DNA of 64,000 nucleotides, taken from contig JAGWMJ010000002.1 of the NCBI GenBank assembly GCA_028871815.1, forward strand, positions 62,001 through 126,000, given 5' to 3'. The position numbers were made by a program, and so were the translations under genes. Within the stretch, counting starts at the first letter, position 1. The number at the start of each line of letters is the position of its first letter. Under the pieces are notes generated by a model. That model was not told where the DNA came from, searched no databases, and worked only from the letters and a program-made list of their open reading frames with translations. Positions 54,189-63,666 of the stretch are shown here, in pieces. This DNA comes from Armatimonadota bacterium. Lineage in GTDB: Bacteria; Armatimonadota; Chthonomonadetes; Chthonomonadales; Chthonomonadaceae.

Positions 54189-55433
54189 TCACTTACCGGT
54201 AGCCGCCTGCTCGCCAAGGATCGAGGCGTTGGCACTCGCCAGCGCCTTCGCCAGGATCGGCGTCCGTTGCGGAGAGAGCGAATACTGCGATAGGCTCGGA
54301 TTATCCAGAGCAAACTCCCACGCCCAGATTGCCGCGCATGGCGACGCTTCCGTCGTAAGCCTTGCAAGCATATCCAACATCCAGGCATCGGCCTGTTCCT
54401 TACCGTTCAAGTAGACGGGTTCACCGAACTCGCCGATGTACAGCGGCTCGCCGATGCGTTCGGCCGCATACTCCGCCCAGGGCAGCACCAGCGCCAGTGT
54501 ATCTACTCGCGTCAGCCAGAACGGAGTATCGGCGCCGGGAGGGTAGAGGTGGATGCTGATGATATCCAGGGGCTTTGGATTGAAATACCGCAGCATCTCC
54601 ACATACTCGTCCAACGTATCCTTGGTCCAATCCATGGAGTACTGATGCGGATGCGCGGCCGCCAGGTGCTGCCGCATCACCTGCCGCAAATGCCATGCGG
54701 CAGGGCGCATATCGGAGTTGCCTGAGGTGACGAGGTGATTCTTGTCCAGTCGGTGGATCAGGCGTGCCGTCTGAATGAGAAAATTGACGATCTGGAACGA
54801 ATTCGGAGCTTCACCGGCCGGTCGGTTCTTTACGTCGGATGAGAGATCGGCTTCCAGATTCAGCTCGTTGGCTACCTCCCAGAAGAGGACGCGCCGGTCA
54901 TTGCGATAGCGAGACACGATCGCGGAAACATACTCAATCGCCAGGTTGTTCGCAGGTGTGCCCGGCGTGCACAGATCCACATAGCCTTGCGGTTTGCCGG
55001 CTTGTGTCGCGGCGGCGGCCATAACGGCGCGGGAATCAAATAGCAGCGATGGAGCAAGGCCGATACCCGCCGCATCCGCCGCTGCCAGCATGCGGTCAAA
55101 TGCTGCGAGCCACTGAGCGCGGTGTGTCGTAAAGTCGGCGAACGACGTTGCATCACGCGTTGCCCCAGCGCACCGCACCAGGGTGACCCCGGCTTGCGCG
55201 GCCTCCTTCAGCTGCGCAATCGCGTCGGAATCATGCCCATCCAGGAACATCTGGAACAGGTCCGGCATGTTGACACCGATGTTGCGAAACGGCTTACCGT
55301 CTCGAATCAGTTGTGTGCCTCGGATCGTTACAAATGTATGCCGAATCGGTGGCCGTGGCGGCTGCGGCGCGCATGCCGTTGGCAACCATAAGAGTCCGAT
55401 GCGCAAGGAAAGAAGACAAACAAGCGCGATCAT
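54189..55433 (-). CDS. GH5-like (clan A) secreted glycoside hydrolase
   Basis: The protein, about 414 residues, has an N-terminal hydrophobic leader (ALVCLLSLRIGLLWLPTA, probable lipoprotein or signal anchor; Cys near 21) and a TIM barrel resembling GH5 mannanases and cellulases. Seen are DGKPFRNIGVNMPD, AAQAGVTLVRCAG, VLFWEVANELN with the acid/base Glu (about 190), SIHLYPPGAD, and LYIGEFGEPVYL with the nucleophile Glu (about 335). ATG 55433 is used; a GTG two codons upstream (55439) is possible. The PhyH gene lies just upstream on the same strand. Confidence 0.82.
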   Translation of the reverse strand: MIALVCLLSLRIGLLWLPTACAPQPPRPPIRHTFVTIRGTQLIRDGKPFRNIGVNMPDLFQMFLDGHDSDAIAQLKEAAQAGVTLVRCAGATRDATSFADFTTHRAQWLAAFDRMLAAADAAGIGLAPSLLFDSRAVMAAAATQAGKPQGYVDLCTPGTPANNLAIEYVSAIVSRYRNDRRVLFWEVANELNLEADLSSDVKNRPAGEAPNSFQIVNFLIQTARLIHRLDKNHLVTSGNSDMRPAAWHLRQVMRQHLAAAHPHQYSMDWTKDTLDEYVEMLRYFNPKPLDIISIHLYPPGADTPFWLTRVDTLALVLPWAEYAAERIGEPLYIGEFGEPVYLNGKEQADAWMLDMLARLTTEASPCAAIWAWEFALDNPSLSQYSLSPQRTPILAKALASANASILGEQAATGK

Positions 55434-55448
55434 ATGCACTCTGGCCGG

Positions 55449-56222
55449 CTAGCTGACCGAACCAAGCGCTCCGGCGCCGAATAACTGGGGAAAGCTGCGC
55501 GCGCTGTCGCCACAGGCGCGTGTGGCCGCATCCATGTAGCACACGCTTAATGCCCGGCGTGACTGCGAAATGGTGTTGACTCCGCTTCGGTGGAGCAGCC
55601 AGTTGTGCAGCAGAATCGCTTCGCCTTCACGGGCCTCAAGATATACACTCTTGTCGTCCGGTGCAAGCTCCGCCTCCTGCTGGGCAGTAATGGTATGGCC
55701 GCGCTCCGAGAGGAGCCCGAGTTTGTGGCTGCCGGGTATCACCTGCATGCAGCCGTTGGCGCGCGAGGCATCGTCGAGGGCCGTCCAAACCGTGATGAGC
55801 GGATTCGCGGTGAGCCCCCATTGGCTCCCACCGTCCTGATGATAGGGCAGTACTGTGCCTTTTTGAGCCGGCTTGTTCATAAACATCGCCCGGTAAATGC
55901 TAACTTCGCTGCCATAAACGCGCTGCGTTATCTCGCGAAATTCCGGACGCTGCATGTAGGCTAGAAACACCGGGTCCTTCTCCAACTGCTCAATCTTGCG
56001 GTAATTCAGCGTAGGGCCGGCAAAGCCGCCACCCGATCCCACGTCCTCGTACCGCCCGGTATCGCTGTCCAGTTGAAAGTACATGCCGTCATAACGCATC
56101 TCGCCGAGCATAATGGCATCGATACGGTTCTGGAGGGAGGCTAGCTGGGCAGGTGAGGCGACCGCTCCTAAAAGAAGATATCCCACCTCCTCAAAACTTG
56201 CCCAATCTGCAGCACTCACCAT
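55449..56222 (-). CDS. Phytanoyl-CoA dioxygenase family protein
   Basis: The 257-residue Fe(II)/2-oxoglutarate oxygenase has YHQDGGSQWGL (metal-binding HxD), MFMNKP before it, MQVIPGSHKLGLLSERGH, and the distal His in LLHNWLLHRSGVN, with Arg in SQSRRALSVCY as the oxoglutarate contact. Start ATG 56222 has GGAGGGG upstream. It is 10-15 bp before the GH5-like gene on the same strand. Substrate unknown; family members hydroxylate small molecules including halogenated or amino-acid-like compounds. Confidence 0.92.
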   Translation of the reverse strand: MVSAADWASFEEVGYLLLGAVASPAQLASLQNRIDAIMLGEMRYDGMYFQLDSDTGRYEDVGSGGGFAGPTLNYRKIEQLEKDPVFLAYMQRPEFREITQRVYGSEVSIYRAMFMNKPAQKGTVLPYHQDGGSQWGLTANPLITVWTALDDASRANGCMQVIPGSHKLGLLSERGHTITAQQEAELAPDDKSVYLEAREGEAILLHNWLLHRSGVNTISQSRRALSVCYMDAATRACGDSARSFPQLFGAGALGSVS

Positions 56223-56436
56223 CGCTGTAACCCCTCCGGAGCAATTCCCACACCAATTTACGGTTCGCGATCTGCGGCGCTATTCCTGCCGATGCGCGTG
56301 TGCTGCGCGGGGACGAAACTCCATGGCTGCGGGCGTGCATCCGGGCTGCTTTACCCACCTGTTTGATGCGCTGCCGGCACTTCTATCAGCAGATCGGCGC
56401 TTCACGGGCCGGGTTATGCTGAAAGAGATAGCGCAA

Positions 56437-56895
56437 ATGAGACCAGTTCTATTACTGCCTGCCGTGTTGCTTGCTGCGTCCGTTCTGGGCTGTGGCGGCG
56501 GCGGCTCCACGATCTCGGGAGCGCGAAGCACCAACGGGCCCACGGCCACCTCACCCTCCGGTCAGCCCTCCCTTGGCGGAGTCTCCACCACAGCGCCTAA
56601 AGTTACGCCCGATGCGGTAAGCGCGAGTGGGACGGTAACCAATGCCAACCTGGCAGCCGGCACGCTCACTCTTGGCATGCTGACCGGAGTGCAAGGCTTC
56701 ATTTGGAACGGAGAACCCGTGGTGGTGGTGACCAATGGCTCAACGCGGTTCTCCGCCCAGGATGGTACGCAGTTCCGCGCCGACGCCTTCTTTGGATTCG
56801 CCTCGAACGCCACAGTATCGGTCGCGGGTTTCGCGAACAACAACGGGACCATGACGGCATCCATGGTGGAGTATCTGAGTAACGGGACTCCTTGA
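56437..56895 (+). CDS. Lipoprotein of unknown function
   Basis: The 152-residue protein opens MRPVLLLPAVLLAASVLGCGGGG, a lipoprotein signal with lipobox VLGC. A Ser/Thr/Pro-rich spacer (about 25-60) is followed by a beta-rich domain (about 65-150: VSASGTVTNANLAAGTLTLGM, VVVVTNGSTRFSAQDG, GFASNATVSVAGFANNNGTMTASMVEYL). That pattern resembles an OB-fold DUF5666-like domain. ATG 56437 is used; ATG 56416 is in frame but adds residues before the leader. It diverges from PhyH. Confidence 0.65.
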   Translation: MRPVLLLPAVLLAASVLGCGGGGSTISGARSTNGPTATSPSGQPSLGGVSTTAPKVTPDAVSASGTVTNANLAAGTLTLGMLTGVQGFIWNGEPVVVVTNGSTRFSAQDGTQFRADAFFGFASNATVSVAGFANNNGTMTASMVEYLSNGTP

Positions 56896-56966
56896 CGGCC
56901 GCTGCAGCATTCGAGCGCGCAAGCCTCCGCAGGAATATGACGCCGCGCTGACGTAAACCCGAACGC

Positions 56967-58238
56967 GTGGATATCCCCGCACTTCATGCCGCCTTGAACA
57001 CACTGGTGGGCACGGACGGTACGGCATTGCCCGCACGTTTCGCAACAAGCTTGCCGGATTGGGTAAGTCGCTGCGGACCGGTTTACCTGCCGGCGAGCCT
57101 GGACGTCGTCGCGGCTGCAGTTCGTCTTACCGAAGAGTCCGCCGGCGCCATTATTCCGGTCGGCGGCGCCACGGAGATTGCGCGCGGTAGCGCGCCGGAC
57201 TCGTCGAGGCCGCTGATCCTCCTCGGGTCGGCGCGCCTCAGCGGGATCGTGGACTATCAGCCGGACGACATGACGGTCACTTGCGAGTCCGGTGTTACGC
57301 TGCAGCGCCTTCAGAATCTGCTGGCAGATCACAACCAGTTTCTGCCGGTGGATACGCCCTTAGCAGAGCATGCGACGATCGGCGGATTGGTAGCCGCCAA
57401 TCAAACCGGTTTGTGGCGTGCCGCCTACGGTACCCCGCGTGATCTGGTCATCGGCGTCCGAGCGGTGACCGCCGGCGGCACACTGGTGAAGGGTGGCGGC
57501 CGTGTTGTGAAGAACGTGGCAGGTTACGATGTTTGCAAGCTATTCACAGGCTCTTGGGGATCTGTGGGTTTCATCGTGGAGGTTACGTTCAAGGTACGGC
57601 CACGTCCTGCAGCCACCTGTGCGCTGCGCTGGCGCGCACGCACCGTAGGCGAGGCCGTGCTGGCAGCTCGTGTGGCGTGGCAATCGAAAATGGCTGCTGC
57701 ATTCTGTGTCGCAACCACCGAAGCTGGAGGCGGTCCTTGCGTCATCGTCGGTCTTCGAGAAACCGAAGCTCGAGTTTCGTGGCAGGCGAGTGAGTTCCGC
57801 CGTCTTCTGGCCGGCGATCTCCCCGACGCGGCGGAAACGATCGGCGAGGATGAGGTCGACGCACTCAGAACGCAATTGGCGCGCAGTTATATGCCGGGTG
57901 AGGCGGCCGCGCGCATCACCTGTCTACCCTCCGAAACGCCGACGGTTGCCAGAGCGCTGCAGGAGGTTGGTGTTACGCGGTTGACCGTCGATGCAGCGGT
58001 TGGAACCATAGAGTGTGTGATAGACGCGGTTTCTCCGGCGAACATGGCTGCTGCTGCGGGCTGCACGCCAGCGGGCGGCTCGATCTTGTGGCGCCGATGC
58101 GACACGGCTGTACTAAAAGCGGCGGGCCTCGAACCATGGGCTCTATTGGGAGGTCATATGAGACTCCACCGGTCACTGAAGCAGCAGGTAGATCCCCACT
58201 CCACGTTCTCGCCGGGACGGTTCATCGGCGGCTTGTAG
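56967..58238 (+). CDS. FAD-binding oxidoreductase, GlcE-like (glycolate oxidase type)
   Basis: The 423-residue protein has a PCMH-type FAD domain (about 35-215: IIPVGGATEIARGS, DMTVTCESGVTLQRLQNLL, LPVDTPLAEHATIGGLVAANQTGLWRA, GTPRDLVIGVRAVTAGG). GGRVVKNVAGYDVCKLFTGSWG is characteristic of GlcE, the FAD subunit of glycolate oxidase. The C-terminus (about 230-423) is poorly conserved. The start is GTG 56967 without a clear ribosome site. GlcD and GlcF are not present in the window, so the partners must be elsewhere. Confidence 0.85.
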   Translation: MDIPALHAALNTLVGTDGTALPARFATSLPDWVSRCGPVYLPASLDVVAAAVRLTEESAGAIIPVGGATEIARGSAPDSSRPLILLGSARLSGIVDYQPDDMTVTCESGVTLQRLQNLLADHNQFLPVDTPLAEHATIGGLVAANQTGLWRAAYGTPRDLVIGVRAVTAGGTLVKGGGRVVKNVAGYDVCKLFTGSWGSVGFIVEVTFKVRPRPAATCALRWRARTVGEAVLAARVAWQSKMAAAFCVATTEAGGGPCVIVGLRETEARVSWQASEFRRLLAGDLPDAAETIGEDEVDALRTQLARSYMPGEAAARITCLPSETPTVARALQEVGVTRLTVDAAVGTIECVIDAVSPANMAAAAGCTPAGGSILWRRCDTAVLKAAGLEPWALLGGHMRLHRSLKQQVDPHSTFSPGRFIGGL

Positions 58239-58298
58239 GCTGGCCGATGCGAAGCTCAATCCCGGCTCGCGGCCACCCGCCTCACCCTACTCGGCGGA

Positions 58299-59582
58299 TC
58301 ACGACGGCGTCTGTCTTGTGCTGCGTTGGGCGGCGCGCCCCTCACCGATACTCCAGCCGTAAAGGCCAACCGCGACCGCGCCGGCCACGGCGGCATTGCA
58401 GCCGATTGCAAATGGTGCGCTGCTGTGCTCGGCCAGATAGCCTGCCTCCAGGCCGCCCAACGGCTGCAGGCCTCCGAAGACGAGTGAGTAGACGGCCATA
58501 ACCCGGCCACGAAGGCTGTCCGGCACCATCTCCTGCACCGCAGTATTTGCGCTGATGGCAAATACAATCATTGCGAATCCGCTGAGAATCAGGATCGCCA
58601 CCGCCAGACCGAACACCGTTGTGCGTGAAAGGACCAGGAGAGCCGCGCAGAAAACAATTGCGCCACCGTAGACCAGTTCGCGCCTGGGCACCGAGCTGCC
58701 TATAAGTGTCACCAGAGCGCCGGCAATGGCCGCGCCAACTCCGTTGGCTGCGATCAAATCGCTATAACCGCGTGCTCCCTGATGATAATAGTGGGCCATC
58801 GCGGGATATAGCGTCGACGCCGACCAGGCAAACATGCTGCAGAAACCCACGAGCGCAACCATTCGAAAGACCCGTACCGTGCGCCCGATGTACTTAAAGC
58901 CCTCCCACATCGAGGTCTCATGCTCTTGTGGTGTCATGGATGGCAGCCGCATCATGAACAGCGAGACGATCACTGCTATGAAGGTCAGGGCATTGAGCAG
59001 AAAGCACATCGCGATACCCGTGGTCGCCAGAACCTCTCCGGCGAGTATTGGTCCGAGTACGCGCGCCACATTGAACCGGACGGAGTTGAGCGCGATGGCG
59101 TTGCCAAGCGTCTCCCGATCCACCATGTCGGCAACAAACGCCTGCTGCGCCGGCATGTTGAATGCGTTGACCAGTCCCGAGAGTGCGGCCAGTAGCGCCA
59201 CTTCCCATGCCTGGGCCGGCAGCCAGATGTTGGATGCCAGCACCGCCAGCGCAAACGCCAGTAGCATCATTACGGTCTGGCACCAGACCAGCACAACCCG
59301 GCGTGAATACCGGTCGGCTACATGCCCTCCCGGAACCGCGAACAGCACATACGGGATGGCTCGCGCGCCGGAAATGATGCCAAGCCAGAGCGGAGAGTAG
59401 TGCGTGAGCTGAAAGACCAGCCACTGCTCGGCCACCGTCTGCATCCATGTGCCGGCTACGGAGATAAGCTGGCCATAGAAGTACAGGCGGAAGTTGCGCA
59501 CGCTAAGCGCGTGGAGCGGTCCGCGGGGCGCCGGTGGCGAAGCGCCGGTTGGGCCTGCGCCCTCCGGCGCGTCGATGGGAAT
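58299..59582 (-). CDS. MFS transporter (MFS_3/EntS-like), possible ATT start
   Basis: The protein has about 12 membrane helices: FRLYFYGQLISVAGTWMQTVAEQWLV, DRYSRRVVL, NAFNMPAQQAFVADMVDRETLGNAIAL, and QEMVPDSLRGRVMAVYSLVFGGLQP, all typical of the MFS_3/enterobactin-exporter-like group. The first standard start is GTG 59501 (400 residues) without a ribosome site and only a few residues before helix 1. The frame is open to 59606 without ATG/GTG/TTG, and an excellent AAAGGAG (59589-59595) lies 6 nt before ATT 59580-59582. I propose ATT as the start (427 residues). If wrong, the gene is 58299-59501. Confidence 0.82.
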   Translation of the reverse strand: MPIDAPEGAGPTGASPPAPRGPLHALSVRNFRLYFYGQLISVAGTWMQTVAEQWLVFQLTHYSPLWLGIISGARAIPYVLFAVPGGHVADRYSRRVVLVWCQTVMMLLAFALAVLASNIWLPAQAWEVALLAALSGLVNAFNMPAQQAFVADMVDRETLGNAIALNSVRFNVARVLGPILAGEVLATTGIAMCFLLNALTFIAVIVSLFMMRLPSMTPQEHETSMWEGFKYIGRTVRVFRMVALVGFCSMFAWSASTLYPAMAHYYHQGARGYSDLIAANGVGAAIAGALVTLIGSSVPRRELVYGGAIVFCAALLVLSRTTVFGLAVAILILSGFAMIVFAISANTAVQEMVPDSLRGRVMAVYSLVFGGLQPLGGLEAGYLAEHSSAPFAIGCNAAVAGAVAVGLYGWSIGEGRAAQRSTRQTPS

Positions 59583-59588
59583 GTCCGG

Positions 59589-59595
59589 CTCCTTT
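59589..59595 (-). promoter_or_regulatory. Strong ribosome site before an ATT codon
   Basis: AAAGGAG on the minus strand is followed after 6 nt by ATT, in frame with the MFS transporter, and by no ATG/GTG/TTG at normal spacing. ATT is a known rare start codon (for example in infC). Confidence 0.45.
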
Positions 59596-59707
59596 CCAAC
59601 GTGGTATCAGGCGCGCACCTCCGTGTGGGAGGCACGCCGGTGCAACCGAACGGATCAGTGTTCTCCGTAGACGGGCGCGAAACCTGCTGAATTGGCGGCG
59701 CTGACCC

Positions 59708-61012
59708 TTATTCGTAACGCAGTGCTTCGATGGGATTCAGGGCAGCGGCTTTGCTGGCTGGATAGATCCCGAAGAAGATCCCGACGGCCGCAGATACCAC
59801 CACAGCCACCACCACGGAGGTGGGATTGATCAGCGCCGACCAGCCCATGCTGGCCATGATGAACGCTCCTCCGCAACCGAGAATGATGCCAATCAACCCG
59901 CCAATAAGCGAAATGATCGAGGACTCGATGAGGAACTGCAGCATAATGTCGTGCGGGGTGGCGCCGATGGCCTTGCGGATGCCAATCTCCCGCGTCCGTT
60001 CGGTAACGCTCACCAGCATGATGTTCATGATGCCGATACCGCCGATCAGCAGCGAGATAACGGCGACGGCGCTGAGCATCGATGTCATCGTGCTCGTCAC
60101 GCTCTGCTGTCGCTGAAGCAGCTCCGTCTGGCTGAAGAGGTGAAAGTCGTCGTTCTGCGGGAACGGCGGCCGAAGGTGGTGGCGATTCCTGAGGAGGTTC
60201 GCGATCTCTTCCTGAGCCAGAGGAATCATCTTCGCCGTAGTGGCCCGGACGCTGAGAAAGCTGATGTACTTCTGGTTGCTGATCCGCGTCATCGCGGTGG
60301 TTATGGGAACCAGACAGACGTCGTCCTGATCCTGGCCCCACGTGCCGGCGCCCTTCGGTGTCAGCATTCCAAGCACCTTGTACGCCTGGCTGTTGATCTG
60401 TATCGTTTGCCCTGTCAGATCGGCGCTGGGGTCACCGAGTAACTTATCGGCTACTGTGGCGCCACAGACCACCACGCGAGCCGCGCTGTCCACTTCCTGC
60501 TGGTTGAAAAAGCGTCCGCGCATCACCGACACATTGTTCACCAGTGGGTACTGAACGGTGGCGCCGGTTGCATTCGAAGTGGAATCGTTCGAGCCCAGGC
60601 GGATTTTGATGTCGGCCCGAACCTGAGGCGCAACTGCCGCGATCGACTGTGGAAAGCTCTTGCCGATAAGCTCGGCATCCTGCAGCGTCAGATGCGTGGT
60701 CGCGCCGAGGGAGGGTGAGGACGTGGTCGTCACGGCGGTGCCGCTGCTGCTCACCGTTGTCGTGGTGTTGGTGTTGGTAGGAGACGTGGCTGCATTGATC
60801 TTGACGGTCGACCGCTCGGGCCAGACCATGATCATGTTGGTGCCGAGCGCATCCACAGTCGCCTTGATGCGCGCTGCGGCGCCCTGGCCGATTGCCACCA
60901 CCAGAATAACAACGCCTACGCCGATAATAATGCCCAGCATGGTGAGACCGGTGCGGAGCTTGTTATTGGCAAGCCCGCGCAGCGCCACCCGCAAACTTTC
61001 GCCAACGTTCAT
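59708..61012 (-). CDS. MacB-type ABC transporter permease (FtsX-like)
   Basis: The 434-residue protein has TM1 at LRTGLTMLGIIIGVGVVILVVAI, a large periplasmic domain (about 45-305) with a Thr/Ser-rich loop (TSPTNTNTTTTVSSSGT), and three C-terminal helices with VSVTERTREIGIRKAIGATPHDI, the FtsX/MacB hallmark. It ends IYPASKAAALNPIEALRYE, also typical. It overlaps the ATPase gene by 4 bp. With MacA-like adaptor and ATPase genes upstream it forms an efflux or lipoprotein-like transport complex. Confidence 0.93.
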   Translation of the reverse strand: MNVGESLRVALRGLANNKLRTGLTMLGIIIGVGVVILVVAIGQGAAARIKATVDALGTNMIMVWPERSTVKINAATSPTNTNTTTTVSSSGTAVTTTSSPSLGATTHLTLQDAELIGKSFPQSIAAVAPQVRADIKIRLGSNDSTSNATGATVQYPLVNNVSVMRGRFFNQQEVDSAARVVVCGATVADKLLGDPSADLTGQTIQINSQAYKVLGMLTPKGAGTWGQDQDDVCLVPITTAMTRISNQKYISFLSVRATTAKMIPLAQEEIANLLRNRHHLRPPFPQNDDFHLFSQTELLQRQQSVTSTMTSMLSAVAVISLLIGGIGIMNIMLVSVTERTREIGIRKAIGATPHDIMLQFLIESSIISLIGGLIGIILGCGGAFIMASMGWSALINPTSVVVAVVVSAAVGIFFGIYPASKAAALNPIEALRYE

Positions 61013-61749
61013 GCATGTACCGCCGTTTGTTCACTCGCTATCAGCCGATCGCGTACCGGTTGGTCATCTACGATCTTGCCGTCACGGATCATCACCATCC
61101 TGCGACAGTGCTGACCAATTTCGGGCTCGTGCGTTACCATCACGATCGTAGTGCCGTCGTTGTTGAGCGCCTGGAAGATGGCCATTACTTCGGCGCTCTG
61201 GACGCTGCCCAGATTGCCTGTGGGCTCATCGGCCAGTATCATCACCGGCGCGGGAGCAAGCGCTCGTGCAATCGCAACCCGCTGCTGCTGGCCGCCGGAG
61301 AGCTCGTTCGGCCGGTGGTCCAGACGGTCCGCCAGTCCCACCCGGTCGAGCGCCTCGATGGCGCGCTCGGTCCTATCCTTGCGATGCGCGTAGAGCATCG
61401 GCAGCTCTACGTTCTCCAGGGCTGTGGTACGTGCCAGCAGGTTGTAGCCCTGGAATACGAATCCGATCTTCCGATTTCGGATGACCGCCAGTTCGTAATC
61501 GTCCATCTCAGCCACTTCAATCCCGTCGAGCATATAGCTGCCCACGGTTGGTGCGTCCAGGCAGCCGATGATGTGCATCAGCGTCGACTTGCCGGATCCG
61601 GATGGTCCCATGATGGCTACCATCTCGCCTTCGTGAACATCCAGATCCACCCCGTCGAGGGCGCGTACCTCCTGCTCACCCATAATGTACAGCTTATGGA
61701 TGTTGCGCAGCTGAAGCAGCGCCGGTTTCTCGGTATCGTAAGCCGCCAT
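61009..61749 (-). CDS. MacB/LolD-type ABC transporter ATP-binding protein
   Basis: The 246-residue ATPase has Walker A GPSGSGKST, Q-loop FVFQGYNLLARTTALENVELP, signature LSGGQQQRVAIARAL, Walker B VMILADEPTGNLGS and VTHEPEIG. YIMGEQEVRALDGVDLDVHEGE at the start is typical of MacB/LolD. MacB often fuses this domain to the permease; here they are two genes overlapping by 4 bp. Confidence 0.95.
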   Translation of the reverse strand: MAAYDTEKPALLQLRNIHKLYIMGEQEVRALDGVDLDVHEGEMVAIMGPSGSGKSTLMHIIGCLDAPTVGSYMLDGIEVAEMDDYELAVIRNRKIGFVFQGYNLLARTTALENVELPMLYAHRKDRTERAIEALDRVGLADRLDHRPNELSGGQQQRVAIARALAPAPVMILADEPTGNLGSVQSAEVMAIFQALNNDGTTIVMVTHEPEIGQHCRRMVMIRDGKIVDDQPVRDRLIASEQTAVHA

Positions 61750-61755
61750 GTGGCG

Positions 61756-63537
61756 TCAGCCGCCCTTCTTCTTGGCGGGCGTTTTCTTGGGTGCGGGTCC
61801 GAACGGACTGGCTGGACCGCGCCGGCCGCCTGTCAGACTGCTGGCACCGGAAGCCAGTACGATGGTGTCGCCTTCGTTGACGCCACTGAGAATCTCGGTG
61901 TTCACGCCATCGCTGGCGCCGGTCTTCACATGCACCGTGGTCTGTTCGGGTACGCCGTTCACCATCTTGAGAACGCTGACGCTCGAGCCGCGTGTTCCCA
62001 CTTTGACAGCCTCCGACGGCACAACGACCACGTTCGATTTGCGGCCCGTCATAATGGTCGCCGTGGCTGTCATATCCGGTTTGAGGAGACCCACATAGCC
62101 CGTGATCGCTATAGCGACGTCATACGTGATGACACCCTGCTGGATTGTGGATCCTGATGCAACTTTCGTGACCGTTCCGTGGAACACCATGTTTGGAAAC
62201 GCATCCACCGTTACGTCTGCCCGCTGGCCCAGCCTTACCGAGCCGATATCGGTTTCGTCCACAAATACGTCGATCTGCAGGCGACTGAGGTCTGCAACGA
62301 TGATCAGCGTGGGTGCTGAAAGTCCAGCGGCCAGCGTCTCGCCCTGCTGAGCAGCCAGCTGCAGAACCGTACCGGAAATCGGCGTACGTACGATTGTTTT
62401 GGCCACCTGCGCCTGGTTGTAGCTTACCTGCGCAGCCGCCTGCGCCGCGGCGTCCTGGGCCTGTGCCACATCCTGCATTTTCAGCGTGTCGTTTGCGATG
62501 CCTGCCTGCGCCGACCGCAGTGCCGCAGTATCCTGCACCAACTGCGCCTGTGCCTGGCGTACGGCCATTTGCTTCGACGTTACTGCGTACGTTTCGGCTT
62601 TTGCCGCCGCGAGGGAAGCTCGAGCGGCGCGCACTGCCTGCTGTGCAGAGGTCAGCGCGTCGGCGGCCTGCTGCACGCCTGCATTGACGTTCTGCTTGAC
62701 GATGCGGATGTTCTGCTGTGCGGATGCAACCTGCGACTGGTTCACCGCGTCGGTAGCACGAGCGGCATCCACCACGCTGGCAGCAACGAAGCCTTGTGCT
62801 AGAAGCGCCTGTTGGCGCTTGAGTTGAATGGAGGAGTTGGTGGCGTTCGCCTGCGCCTGCGCCAACTGCTCATTGGCCGTGGCGATTTGCGAACTGGCAT
62901 TGGCGTCGGCCTGCTGTTTGTTCGCCTGCGCCGTCTGCATATCGGCCTCCGCCGAACTCAGGCCCGTCTCGGCCTTGTTGATGTCGGCCGGCGTCTGCTG
63001 CTCCTGCTGACTCAAATCTGCCTGCGACTGCTTCAGGCTGGCTATTGAGTGCATCTCCGTAGCCCTGGCTTGATTGATCGTGGCCGCTGTCTGAACTCTT
63101 TCCATGCTCACGCCCGAGACTTGCTGGGCGTACTTCACCTGGCTATCGCGCAGGTTCGCCTGCGCTGCCGCCAGGTTGGCAACGACGTCGGGTAAATCCA
63201 ATTCCGCAATGATCTGGCCCTTCGTCACATGTTTGCCGATGTCGGTGTAGAGGTGCTTCACGATGCCGGTCAGCTGAGGACCGATTTTGACCTCGTAGCC
63301 GGTCTGGGCTGTTACGCTGCCCGTGGCCGTCACCGTCTCCACCAGGTTGCCTCGAGTGACCTTGGCCGTGATCATATCTGCCAGGGGATTGGCTGCCGGA
63401 TGGGCCTTGTCCCATATAAACCAGCCGATCCCGATAATCACCACCGCGCCGATCGCGGTCGGGATCATACGCGCGCGTTTCCGAGCTCGCCGTCGTCGTA
63501 CTCGCTCGGCCGCAGCCGATGAATCCATTGTTGCCAT
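61756..63537 (-). CDS. MacA/HlyD-type membrane-fusion (periplasmic adaptor) protein
   Basis: The 593-residue protein has a membrane anchor near the N-terminus (IGAVVIIGIGWFIWD) after an Arg-rich start, a lipoyl-like half-motif (VTATGSVTAQTGYEVKIGPQLTG), a very long helical hairpin (about 120-360), and a second half-motif plus beta-barrel (TPISGTVLQLAAQQGETL, DLSRLQIDVFVDETDIG, GQRADVTVDAFPN). The hairpin is Ala/Gln-rich and longer than usual for MacA (about 370-390 residues overall in most). The tail is Gly/Lys-rich (KKTPAKKKGG). It is 6 bp before the ATPase and 129 bp after MarR. Confidence 0.92.
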   Translation of the reverse strand: MATMDSSAAAERVRRRRARKRARMIPTAIGAVVIIGIGWFIWDKAHPAANPLADMITAKVTRGNLVETVTATGSVTAQTGYEVKIGPQLTGIVKHLYTDIGKHVTKGQIIAELDLPDVVANLAAAQANLRDSQVKYAQQVSGVSMERVQTAATINQARATEMHSIASLKQSQADLSQQEQQTPADINKAETGLSSAEADMQTAQANKQQADANASSQIATANEQLAQAQANATNSSIQLKRQQALLAQGFVAASVVDAARATDAVNQSQVASAQQNIRIVKQNVNAGVQQAADALTSAQQAVRAARASLAAAKAETYAVTSKQMAVRQAQAQLVQDTAALRSAQAGIANDTLKMQDVAQAQDAAAQAAAQVSYNQAQVAKTIVRTPISGTVLQLAAQQGETLAAGLSAPTLIIVADLSRLQIDVFVDETDIGSVRLGQRADVTVDAFPNMVFHGTVTKVASGSTIQQGVITYDVAIAITGYVGLLKPDMTATATIMTGRKSNVVVVPSEAVKVGTRGSSVSVLKMVNGVPEQTTVHVKTGASDGVNTEILSGVNEGDTIVLASGASSLTGGRRGPASPFGPAPKKTPAKKKGG

Positions 63538-63666
63538 GCGTTAAGCTCTCCGCTGTCCGATTACCATCCAGGTTGCAAATCGACGGCCGGCACGAACGCA
63601 CCGATACGCACGCGCATCGGTTCACGTATCTATGGACTGTGGAACCGACCTCACGTTACGCGGTCT

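Noticed and set aside
61015-62157. 380-residue plus-strand open frame
   Set aside because: Antisense shadow of the ABC ATPase and adaptor genes.
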